Assembly: GCA_934667105.1 (NCBI GenBank)
Contig: CAKULG010000013.1
Location: 17,326-81,325 of the forward strand
DNA from: an uncultured Clostridia bacterium
GTDB lineage: Bacteria; Bacillota; Clostridia; Christensenellales; Aristaeellaceae
Reading direction: 5' to 3'
Length of the DNA stretch: 64,000 nt
Shown piece after piece: positions 24,158 to 31,545 of this stretch. A program made the translations under genes and the position numbers. The stretch's first letter is position 1. Every line of letters begins with the position of its first letter. The notes beneath the pieces were generated by a model. The model made no database searches and had not been told where the DNA came from. It was given only the letters and a program-made list of their open reading frames with translations.

Positions 24158-27132
24158 CCAAGGTGAAACTGACGGAAGCCACAAAGGAAATCAATCAGCA
24201 GGCGGGCGCGATTCTGGAGGATGCGGCGCGGATTAAGCGGAATCTGGACGCCGTGATGCAATCCCTTCGGAAGCAGGAATCCAGGTTCCAGCGGGCCGAG
24301 GAGGAAGAGCGCGCCCGGAAACGCCAGGAGGAACAGCAGCTGCTGGCGCAGCAGCATACCAAGGCCTGGACCATGCCGGATGAGGAAGATCACGCCCCCG
24401 CCCCGGCCGAAGCCCCGGCGGAAAAAGCGCCCGCTGAAAAGGCGCAGCCCGCCGCGAAGCAGCCCGCCGAAAAAACGGCGGAAAAGCCTGCCGCGTCCGC
24501 GCCAGTAAAGGCCGAAGCGCCGAAGCAGGAAAAGCCCGCCGCCCCCGTTCAGGAAGCGGCGAAGCCTGCCGTTAAGGAAGAAAAACAGGAAAAACAGGAA
24601 AAACAGGAAAAACAGGAAAAACCCGTCGAGAAACCGGCTGAAAAGCCGGTGGAGAAGCCCGCGGAGAAGGCGGCTGAAAAGCCGGTTGAAAAACCTGCGG
24701 AAAAGGCGGCTGAAAAGCCTGCCGCCCCCGCGCCTGTGAAGGCGGCGCAGCCCGCGCCCGCCGCAGCGCAGCCCGCCCCGGCCCGTCCCGCCGCGCCTGC
24801 GCCCCGGCCCCAGGGCCCCTATGGCCGTCCGGCGAATCCCCAGGGCCCCTATGGCCGCCCGGCTAACCCGCAAGGGCCTTACGGCCGTCCGGCGAATCCG
24901 CAGGGGCCTTATGGTCGTCCGGCAAATCCCCAGGGCCCCTATGGCCGCCCAGCCAACCCGCAAGGGCCTTATGGCCGTCCCGCCGCTCCCGGCGCGCCCC
25001 GGCCTGCCTTTGGGCAGCAGCCCTATGGCCGTCCCACCGCTCCCGGTGCGCCCCGGCCTCAGGGCGCTCCCGGCGCTCGTCCGCCTATGGGCGGCGGTCC
25101 CCGGCCTCAGGGGCCGGGCGCTCGTCCCGCCGGCGGCCCTGGCCGCAGCCGTGGGCCCGAACTGACCCCCGTTGTGGAAAAAGAGCGGGTCAGCAATTAT
25201 GATCCTAATAAAAAGCAGTATATCCGCCAGCATGATCCCGAGCATGTGGCCAAGAACCGCAAGCAGCTGGTGAAGGAATCCTTTAATGGGCTGGATGACG
25301 ATATGGTGCGCGGCGGCAAGCGTGCCCGCGCCAATAAGAAGCAGCCCTCCGCCCAGCAGATGATGGCCCCCATCAAGATCGAAAAAGCTTATATGACGGC
25401 GGACACCATCACCGTGAAGGATTTGACTGAGCGCATCGGCAAGCCTGCGGGCGAAATCCTCAAAAAGCTGCTGATGCTGGGCATCATGGCCAATATCAAT
25501 TCCGAATTGGATTTCGACACCGCCTCGCTGGTCTGCTCCGAATTCGATGTGGAATTGGAAAAGAAGCTGGATAAGACGGCGGAGGACGCGCTTTCCGATA
25601 CCAATTTCGAGGATACCGAGGAAGATTTGCAGCCCCGGCCCCCCGTTATCACCATCATGGGTCACGTCGACCACGGCAAGACCTCCTTGCTGGATTACAT
25701 CCGCAAGGCGCATGTGACCAGCACCGAGGCGGGCGGCATCACCCAGCACATCGGCGCGTACACCGTCAAGCTCAACGGCCGCCAGATTACTTTCCTGGAT
25801 ACCCCCGGCCACGAGGCCTTTACCGCCATGCGTATGCGCGGCGCCCAGGCCACGGATATCGCCGTGCTGGTGGTGGCGGCGGACGACGGCGTGATGCCCC
25901 AGACCATCGAAGCCATCAACCACGCCAAGGCGGCCAACGTGCCCATTATCGTGGCGATCAATAAAATGGATAAGCCGGGCGCGAACCCCGAGCGCATTAA
26001 GCAGGATCTGACCAAGTACGACCTGGTGGCCGAGGATTGGGGCGGCGACACCATCATGGTGCCCGTCAGCGCCATTACGGGCCAGGGCGTGGACGACCTG
26101 CTGGAAATGATTCTGCTCCAGGCGGACGTGCTGCAGCTGCGGGCTAACCCCAACCGTATGGCCCGGGGCGTTATCATCGAAGCCAAGCTGGATAAATCCC
26201 GGGGGCCGCTGGCCACCGTGCTGCTGCAAAACGGCACGCTGCGGGTGGGCGATAACATCGTGGCGGGCATGGCCTCGGGCCGCGTGCGCGCGATGGTGAA
26301 CGACCGGGGCGAGCGCGTGCAGTCCGCCGGGCCCTCCACGCCTGTGGAAATCGCCGGATTCACCGAGGTGCCCCTGGCGGGCGATGAAATGATGGCCGTC
26401 GAGGACGATCACCTCAGCCGCCAGGTGGCCCAGGAGCGTCGGGATAAACTGAAGGCTTCCCGCGCCGCCTCCTCCGCCAAGGTATCGCTGGATAATCTGT
26501 TCGCGGGCATCACCGAGGGCAAGGTGCAGAACCTGAATATCATCATCAAGGCCGATGTGCAGGGCTCTGTGGAGGCGGTGAAGCAGGCGCTGGAAAAGCT
26601 GTCCACCGAGGAAGTGAAGGTGCGCGTGCTGCACAGCGCCGTGGGCGCGATCACCCAGGACGACGTGAACCTGGCCTCCGCCTTCAACGCCATCATTATC
26701 GGCTTCAACATCCGCCCCGATTCCACCGCCCGGGACGCCGCTGAAAAGGAAGGCGTGGATATCCGGCTCTACCGCATCATCTATCAGGCCATCGAGGATG
26801 TGGAAAAGGCCATGAAGGGCCTGCTGGCCCCCGAATTCAAGGAAAACCTGCTGGGCCACGCCCAGGTGCGCAATGTGTTCAAGATCACCGGCGCGGGCAC
26901 CATCGCGGGCTCCTATGTGACGGACGGCAAGGTGCAGCGCAACGCCTCCGTGCGCCTGCTGCGGGATAACGTGGTCATTTTCGAAGGCAAGCTGTCCTCC
27001 CTGCGCCGCTTCAAGGACGATGTGAAGGAAGTGGCCGCGGGCTATGAATGCGGCATCGGCCTGGAAAACTATAACGATATTAAAGAAAACGACGTGGTTG
27101 AATGCTTCGTGATGGAGCAGATTGAGCGCTGA
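24154..27132 (+). CDS. infB: Translation initiation factor IF-2
   Basis: A 992-residue IF-2 that delivers initiator tRNA to the 30S subunit. The GTPase domain begins near residue 495, with GHVDHGKT (G1), DTPGHEAF (G3) and NKMDKPGAN (G4), followed by the usual EF-Tu-like domain 2 and the C-terminal domains. The first 490 residues are low-complexity: Ala/Pro/Lys/Glu repeats (EKQ and EKPAEK types) and six 10-residue repeats QGPYGRPANP. The start overlaps the ylxQ stop (ATGA); a GTG seven codons earlier also fits the frame. The N-terminal extension is longer than in Bacillus (716 residues in total). Confidence 0.96.
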   Translation: MTKVKLTEATKEINQQAGAILEDAARIKRNLDAVMQSLRKQESRFQRAEEEERARKRQEEQQLLAQQHTKAWTMPDEEDHAPAPAEAPAEKAPAEKAQPAAKQPAEKTAEKPAASAPVKAEAPKQEKPAAPVQEAAKPAVKEEKQEKQEKQEKQEKPVEKPAEKPVEKPAEKAAEKPVEKPAEKAAEKPAAPAPVKAAQPAPAAAQPAPARPAAPAPRPQGPYGRPANPQGPYGRPANPQGPYGRPANPQGPYGRPANPQGPYGRPANPQGPYGRPAAPGAPRPAFGQQPYGRPTAPGAPRPQGAPGARPPMGGGPRPQGPGARPAGGPGRSRGPELTPVVEKERVSNYDPNKKQYIRQHDPEHVAKNRKQLVKESFNGLDDDMVRGGKRARANKKQPSAQQMMAPIKIEKAYMTADTITVKDLTERIGKPAGEILKKLLMLGIMANINSELDFDTASLVCSEFDVELEKKLDKTAEDALSDTNFEDTEEDLQPRPPVITIMGHVDHGKTSLLDYIRKAHVTSTEAGGITQHIGAYTVKLNGRQITFLDTPGHEAFTAMRMRGAQATDIAVLVVAADDGVMPQTIEAINHAKAANVPIIVAINKMDKPGANPERIKQDLTKYDLVAEDWGGDTIMVPVSAITGQGVDDLLEMILLQADVLQLRANPNRMARGVIIEAKLDKSRGPLATVLLQNGTLRVGDNIVAGMASGRVRAMVNDRGERVQSAGPSTPVEIAGFTEVPLAGDEMMAVEDDHLSRQVAQERRDKLKASRAASSAKVSLDNLFAGITEGKVQNLNIIIKADVQGSVEAVKQALEKLSTEEVKVRVLHSAVGAITQDDVNLASAFNAIIIGFNIRPDSTARDAAEKEGVDIRLYRIIYQAIEDVEKAMKGLLAPEFKENLLGHAQVRNVFKITGAGTIAGSYVTDGKVQRNASVRLLRDNVVIFEGKLSSLRRFKDDVKEVAAGYECGIGLENYNDIKENDVVECFVMEQIER
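24811..24990 (+). repeat. Tandem 30-bp repeat inside infB (six units)
   Basis: Six contiguous 30-bp units, each encoding QGPYGRPANP or a close variant (the last unit has AAP). Units differ by synonymous changes and alternate in style, so the array probably grew by duplication of more than one unit and is selected at the protein level. Two looser YGRP(A/T)APGAPRP units follow. Confidence 0.9.
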
Positions 27133-27211
27133 CGCGCCCCGAAGAAGCCTGCGTTCCCTCCGGAAGGGATGGACGCGCCGCCCGAAAGGGCAGGGGGAGC
27201 CGTCAACAAAG

Positions 27212-27272
27212 GGGGGAACATCTTTCCGGAGGGCGCCGCCTTTCCGGGAAGCAAAGTTCCCCCTTCTCTTTT
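27212..27272 (+). terminator. Terminator-like hairpin between infB and rbfA
   Basis: GGGGGAAC (27212-27219) pairs with GTTCCCCC (27256-27263), enclosing an inner GC-rich hairpin, and is followed by TTCTCTTTT. It lies in the 173-base gap between infB and rbfA and may give partial read-through or RNA processing. Its outer arm is similar to the GGGGGAACC stem used elsewhere in the window. Confidence 0.5.
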
Positions 27273-27305
27273 CCCCAGGGGAACCGTGAAAAAAGGAGAA
27301 TCGAT

Positions 27306-27668
27306 ATGGCGAATTTTCGAATTGACAGAATTTCCGAGGAGGTGCGCCACGCCATCGACGCCATCATTCGGGAAATGAACGATCCCCGCATCTGCGGCAC
27401 GTATTGCGTCACCCGGGCGGATGTGACCCGCGATCTGCGGTTCGCCAAGGTGTATGTCAGCGTGCTGGAGGATGAGAAGGCCCCCGACCTGATCAAGGCG
27501 CTGAAGAACGCGGCGGGCTTTATCCGGCGAGAATTGGGCCGTCGGGTGGATCTGCGCTATACGCCCGAGTTGATCTTCGAGCGGGATCAGAATATCGCCT
27601 ATGGCGCGCACATCGCCCAGGTGCTTCGGGAAGTGGCCCGCCAGGAGGGAAACCAGGATGCTGAATAA
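27306..27668 (+). CDS. rbfA: 30S ribosome-binding factor RbfA
   Basis: A 120-residue KH-fold protein that assists 30S maturation at the 16S rRNA 5' end. The family pattern is clear: RIDRISEEVRHAIDAIIREMNDPR at the start, then VTRDLRFAKVYVSVLEDE, and LRYTPELIFERDQNIAYG near the end. An AAAGGAG site is 8 bases before ATG. The 3' end overlaps nrnA by 11 bases. Confidence 0.95.
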   Translation: MANFRIDRISEEVRHAIDAIIREMNDPRICGTYCVTRADVTRDLRFAKVYVSVLEDEKAPDLIKALKNAAGFIRRELGRRVDLRYTPELIFERDQNIAYGAHIAQVLREVARQEGNQDAE

Positions 27669-28644
27669 GCCCTTTCCCGAGGCGCGCGTGCTGTCCGCAT
27701 TGCAAAATGCGAACAGCCTTCTGCTCTGCACCCATATTTCCCCCGACGGGGACGCGCTGGGCTCGCTGCTGGCCATGGGCATGGCCCTGGAAACGCTGGG
27801 CAAGGAAGTGACGCTGGCCTGCGCCGATCCCGTGCCGGAAAAATACGCCTTCCTTCCCGGGGTGGAGCGAATCGTGGGAGCGGAGGCGCTGACGGGGCGG
27901 CGGTTCGATCTGGCGCTTGCCCTGGATGTGGCGGAGGAAAAACGCATGGGCGACTGCGCCGCGGCGTTTTTTGCCGCGCCCCTGACGGCGCAAATGGATC
28001 ATCACCCCACCAACCCCGCCTACGCCGCGCTTAACGCTGTGGATGGGGAGGCCGCCGCCACGGGCTGTCTGGTATACCGGGCGATGACGGCCTGGGGCAT
28101 TCCGCTTTCGCCGCAGACGGCGGCCTGCCTGTACGCCGCCATCAGCACGGATACGGGCAATTATTCCTTCCGCAACACCGATGCGGAGGCTTTCGCCATC
28201 ACGGCGGAGTTGATGGAGGCGGGCCTTGCGCTGGATTCGCTGGCCCGGCATCTGCATCTGCTGCGGGAAACGCCTCATGTGCGGCTGCTGGGCCGCGCGC
28301 TTTGCACGCTGCGGCTGTTCGGCGGCGGCCGGTGCGCCTGCTTACGCCTGACCCCGGCGGATTATCAGGCGGCGGAGGCGCGGCAGGAGCACAGCGATAA
28401 AATCGTCAATTACGCCCTGTATATGCCGGGGGTGGAAATGGCTTATCTGGCGGATGAACGCAAGCCTGGGCAGACCAAATTCAGCCTGCGGGCGCTGCCG
28501 CCCCGGGATGTGGTTCGCATCGCGGCCAAATTTTCCGGGGGCGGGCATGTGCTGGCGGCGGGCTGCGCCGTTGATTTGCCGCTGGAGCAGGCCTGCGCAC
28601 AAATGAACGCGGAATTTCTGGCCCAGCTGGAGGAAAAAGCATGA
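27658..28644 (+). CDS. nrnA: DHH/DHHA1 phosphoesterase, NrnA-like
   Basis: A 328-residue DHH-family enzyme. Metal-binding motifs are HISPDGDALGS, an LALDVAEEKRMGD stretch where the family has D-x-x, the DHHPTN motif, and a DHHA1 C-terminal domain ending in FSGGGHVLAAGC. NrnA degrades short RNA oligonucleotides and pAp in Firmicutes, and relatives hydrolyse c-di-AMP breakdown products. I start at the ATG at 27658 with AGGAGGG upstream. The operon position between rbfA and truB is the standard one. The stop overlaps truB (ATGA). Confidence 0.92.
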   Translation: MLNKPFPEARVLSALQNANSLLLCTHISPDGDALGSLLAMGMALETLGKEVTLACADPVPEKYAFLPGVERIVGAEALTGRRFDLALALDVAEEKRMGDCAAAFFAAPLTAQMDHHPTNPAYAALNAVDGEAAATGCLVYRAMTAWGIPLSPQTAACLYAAISTDTGNYSFRNTDAEAFAITAELMEAGLALDSLARHLHLLRETPHVRLLGRALCTLRLFGGGRCACLRLTPADYQAAEARQEHSDKIVNYALYMPGVEMAYLADERKPGQTKFSLRALPPRDVVRIAAKFSGGGHVLAAGCAVDLPLEQACAQMNAEFLAQLEEKA

Positions 28645-29531
28645 ACGGATTTATCAATCTGCTCAAGCCCCCGGGCATGTCCTCCGGCGCGGCGGTGGCG
28701 GTGGCCAAGCGGCTGACGGTAGAAAAGGTGGGCCATGCGGGCACGCTGGACCCCGAAGCGGCGGGGGTGCTGCCCCTGATGGTGGGCCGGGCTGGACGGC
28801 TGCTGGATTATTTCACGGATAAAAGCAAGAGCTATGTGGCGGAGATTTCCTTTGGCGGCGCTACCGACACCCAGGACGCCCAGGGCGTGATTCTGGAGCC
28901 CGGGCGGCGCATTCCCAGCCGTGAGGAGATTCTGGCGGCGCTGCCCCGCTTTACGGGCCGCACTTTGCAGCGTCCCCCCGCCTATTCCGCCCTCAAGCGG
29001 GACGGGGTGCCCCTCTACGCCCTGGCGCGCAAGGGGCAGATGGTGGAAACCGCGCCCCGGGAAACGGAAATTCGCGCCCTGGAGCTGGGGGAAAAAACGG
29101 GGACGGATGGGTATATGCTTTCCGTGGATTGCGGCAGCGGCACCTATATCCGCACCCTGTGCCACGATCTGGGCCAGGCGCTGAATGCGCCCGCGCATAT
29201 GCGCTTTCTTCTGCGCACCCGGCATGGGGATTTTCGTCTGGAGCAGTCCGTCACCGTGGAGGAGCTTCAGGCTGCGGCGGAAGCGGGAACGCTGGCTTCC
29301 CTGCTGCTGCCCCTGGATGCGCCGGTGCAGGGGCTGATGCGGGTGGATGTGCCGGGAAAATTTGCCCGGCTGGCCCGAAACGGGGGCAAGCTGCCCGCCC
29401 AAATCGCCCCCGGGCTTTCGGAAAATCAGCGTTGCCGCCTGTATTTGCAGGGGGAATTTCTGGGCGTGGGTCACCGCGCCGGGGAGTTGCTGCGCTTTGA
29501 TGTGGGCATGGCGGGGGCGGAAGCCGAATAA
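28641..29531 (+). CDS. truB: tRNA pseudouridine(55) synthase TruB
   Basis: A 296-residue pseudouridine synthase that makes pseudouridine 55 in the T-loop of tRNA. It shows GFINLLKPPGMSS at the start, the catalytic aspartate in GHAGTLDPEAAGVLPL, the RPPAYSALKRDG loop and the GSGTYIRTLCHDLG block, followed by a PUA-like C-terminus. Start and stop spacing imply translational coupling with nrnA. Confidence 0.95.
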   Translation: MNGFINLLKPPGMSSGAAVAVAKRLTVEKVGHAGTLDPEAAGVLPLMVGRAGRLLDYFTDKSKSYVAEISFGGATDTQDAQGVILEPGRRIPSREEILAALPRFTGRTLQRPPAYSALKRDGVPLYALARKGQMVETAPRETEIRALELGEKTGTDGYMLSVDCGSGTYIRTLCHDLGQALNAPAHMRFLLRTRHGDFRLEQSVTVEELQAAAEAGTLASLLLPLDAPVQGLMRVDVPGKFARLARNGGKLPAQIAPGLSENQRCRLYLQGEFLGVGHRAGELLRFDVGMAGAEAE

Positions 29532-29544
29532 CGGGGGAGGAGCC

Positions 29545-30285
29545 ATGGCGAAGGGAATGAAGCGGGGGCTTATCGCCCTGTTCTGGATCGGCGTATGGGC
29601 GGCGGCCGCGCTGGCCGTGGGCAAGCCGCTGCTTCTGCCCGGCCCGCTGGAAACCGTTCGGGCGCTTTTCCGCCTGGCGGGCACGGCCGCTTTCTGGCAA
29701 AGCACGGGCATGACGCTGCTGCGGGTGGCGGGGGGCTTTGCGGCCTCGGCGCTGCTGGGGGCCTTGTTGGGGGCCCTTTGCTTCGCGTGCCCGCTGCTGG
29801 ATGCGCTGCTTTCCCCGTTGCGGGGCATTATTAAGGCCACCCCCGTATCCTCCTTTATTATCCTGGTGCTGCTGTGGATCGAGAAGGGCCGCGTGCCCGC
29901 CTTTATTTCTTTTCTGACGGTGCTGCCCATTGTGTGGACGGCGGTGCAGGAGGCACTGCGGGCTACGGACGGGCAATTGATCGAAATGGCTCGGGCCTAT
30001 CGCTTTTCCCTGGGCCAGCGCATTCGCTATCTTTACGCGCCCTCCGCCCGGCCGCATTTCGCCGCGGCGTGCATGACGGGGTTGGGCTTTGCATGGAAAT
30101 CGGGCATTGCGGCGGAGGTGATCGCCCTGCCGGCGCTTTCGGTGGGCCGGAACCTGTACGACGCGAAAATTTATTTGGAGCGGGCGGATTTATTCGCCTG
30201 GACGCTGACGGTGATTTTGCTTTCCATGGCGCTGGAAGCGCTGCTCAGGGGCGCGATGGGGCGGTTGAAGGGGGCGCAGGCATGA
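29545..30285 (+). CDS. ABC transporter permease (SsuC/TauC/ThiX-like)
   Basis: A 246-residue integral membrane protein of the BPD_transp_1 family with about six helices. The coupling EAA-type loop is visible as EMARAYRFSLGQRIRYLYAPSARPHF. It is closest in style to the nitrate/taurine/aliphatic sulfonate/pyrimidine importer permeases. The start at 29545 has GGGGGAGG 4 bases upstream, 13 bases after truB. It is translationally coupled to an ATPase gene. No substrate-binding protein is encoded nearby, so the substrate is unknown. Confidence 0.82.
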   Translation: MAKGMKRGLIALFWIGVWAAAALAVGKPLLLPGPLETVRALFRLAGTAAFWQSTGMTLLRVAGGFAASALLGALLGALCFACPLLDALLSPLRGIIKATPVSSFIILVLLWIEKGRVPAFISFLTVLPIVWTAVQEALRATDGQLIEMARAYRFSLGQRIRYLYAPSARPHFAAACMTGLGFAWKSGIAAEVIALPALSVGRNLYDAKIYLERADLFAWTLTVILLSMALEALLRGAMGRLKGAQA

Positions 30286-30863
30286 TCGCGTTTGAAAACG
30301 CCGCCCTGGGGTATCCCGGGAAAACGGTGTTCGCCAATTTAAATTGGACGCTGCCCCATCGGGGAACGATCGCCCTGATGGGCCCCTCGGGCGGGGGAAA
30401 AACCACGCTGCTGCGGGCGTTGGCAGGGCTGCTGCCGCCGCTTTCGGGGCGCGTTGAGGGGCTGGAAAATAAAAAAATCGCCGTCCTTTTTCAGGAGGAC
30501 AGGCTGCTGCCCTGGCTGACGGCGGAGAAAAACGCGGCCTTGGCCGGAGGCCTGGCGGGGGCGCGGCATTGGCTGGCGCAGATGGAGATCGACGCGCCCG
30601 GGCAATACCCCCGGGAAATGAGCGGCGGCATGCAGCGCCGGGCGGCGCTGGCCCGGGCTATGAACTACGGGGGCGATTTGCTGCTGCTGGACGAGCCCTT
30701 TAAGGGGCTGGACGAGACGCTGCGGGCGCGGATCGCCGGGCGCATTCGCAATCAGGCCCCCCTTATCGTGCTTTCTATCCACGATCCCCGCGAAGCCGAG
30801 CTGATGGGCGCGGAGATTATCCGGCTGGAGGATATAAAAAGTGGGAGAACCCCGTCTTTATAG
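30282..30863 (+). CDS. ABC transporter ATP-binding protein, short
   Basis: A 193-residue ATPase. Walker A GPSGGGKTT (about 33-41), a Q-loop in VLFQEDRLLPWLT, signature MSGGMQRR, Walker B LLLLDEPF and the switch histidine in LSIHDPRE are all present. It is shorter than the usual 230-260 residues of SsuB/TauB proteins because the region after Walker A is compact and there is no C-terminal extension. It overlaps the permease gene (ATGA) and is the last gene of the operon; a terminator follows at 30955. Confidence 0.85.
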   Translation: MIAFENAALGYPGKTVFANLNWTLPHRGTIALMGPSGGGKTTLLRALAGLLPPLSGRVEGLENKKIAVLFQEDRLLPWLTAEKNAALAGGLAGARHWLAQMEIDAPGQYPREMSGGMQRRAALARAMNYGGDLLLLDEPFKGLDETLRARIAGRIRNQAPLIVLSIHDPREAELMGAEIIRLEDIKSGRTPSL

Positions 30864-30954
30864 GGCGTCGCCCCGCGCCGTGGGAAAGCGGGCTGTGGAC
30901 TCGGGTAAGCATGCGTAGCTTGCTCGCCCTCCATCGCTCGAAAAAGAAAAACAT

Positions 30955-31003
30955 AAAAAATGGGGCTGCTGCAAAAGTTCGATTCTGCAGCAGCCCCATT
31001 TGC
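30955..31003. terminator. Bidirectional terminator
   Basis: A perfect stem of about 14 bp (ATGGGGCTGCTGCA / TGCAGCAGCCCCAT) with AAAAAA on its left and TTTGCATTCT on its right, between the ABC ATPase gene and the convergent ProX-like gene. It can end transcription from both sides. Confidence 0.85.
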
Positions 31004-31008
31004 ATTCT

Positions 31009-31545
31009 CTATATATCCACATAGGTTACTTCATGCCCCACGGCGGGGAGAAAACGCTCCAGAAAATCGGACATGGCCAGGCGAATGGAGGAGGTGTTCA
31101 CGCAGGGGTGGCAGCCCAGAAAGGGCTGGGCCAGCAACGCCCGATCCATCAGCAGGCGCACGCCCTTCGCGCTTTCAAAAAGCAGGCCCATGGGGCTGAC
31201 CGCGCCGGGGCGGATATGCAGCAGCGCCTCCATATGCTCCGCATCCCCGAAGGAAAGGCGGGATACCCCCAGCTGGTGGGAAATATCCTTGGTTTTGAAG
31301 GCCTTTTCGCCCCGGATCAGCAGCAGATAGAACTGCGTTTTCTGCTGATTGCACAAAAACAGATTCTTGCACATTTCCACGCCCAGGGCCGCGTCCACCG
31401 CCTGGCAATCGGCCATGGTGTTGGCGGCGGGGTGATCCGCCCGGGCAAAGGGAACGCCCAACTCCGTCAGAAAGCGATAAACGGCCTGCTCGTTTTCCGC
31501 CCGGGCGCTTATATCCTGGGGCGCTCCTTGATAAATGGAAATCAT
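31009..31545 (-). CDS. YbaK/ProX-type aminoacyl-tRNA deacylase
   Basis: A 178-residue protein of the YbaK/EbsC superfamily, nearest the stand-alone ProX/PrdX prolyl-tRNA editing proteins that hydrolyse alanine or cysteine misattached to tRNA-Pro. The fold elements ADHPAANTMADCQAVDAALG, KNLFLCNQQKTQFYLLLIRGEKAFKTKDISHQLG, LHIRPGAVSPMGLLFE and FLGCHPCVNTSSIRL are typical. It overlaps the upstream membrane acyltransferase gene by four bases. The exact amino acid specificity cannot be read. Confidence 0.85.
   Translation of the reverse strand: MISIYQGAPQDISARAENEQAVYRFLTELGVPFARADHPAANTMADCQAVDAALGVEMCKNLFLCNQQKTQFYLLLIRGEKAFKTKDISHQLGVSRLSFGDAEHMEALLHIRPGAVSPMGLLFESAKGVRLLMDRALLAQPFLGCHPCVNTSSIRLAMSDFLERFLPAVGHEVTYVDI

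Noticed and set aside
24109..26859. Very long antisense frame (916 codons) opposite infB, and a similar one (34389-37016) opposite PBP1A
   Set aside because: Both are shadows produced by GC-rich codon usage of strongly supported genes; their translations are low-complexity and match no family.
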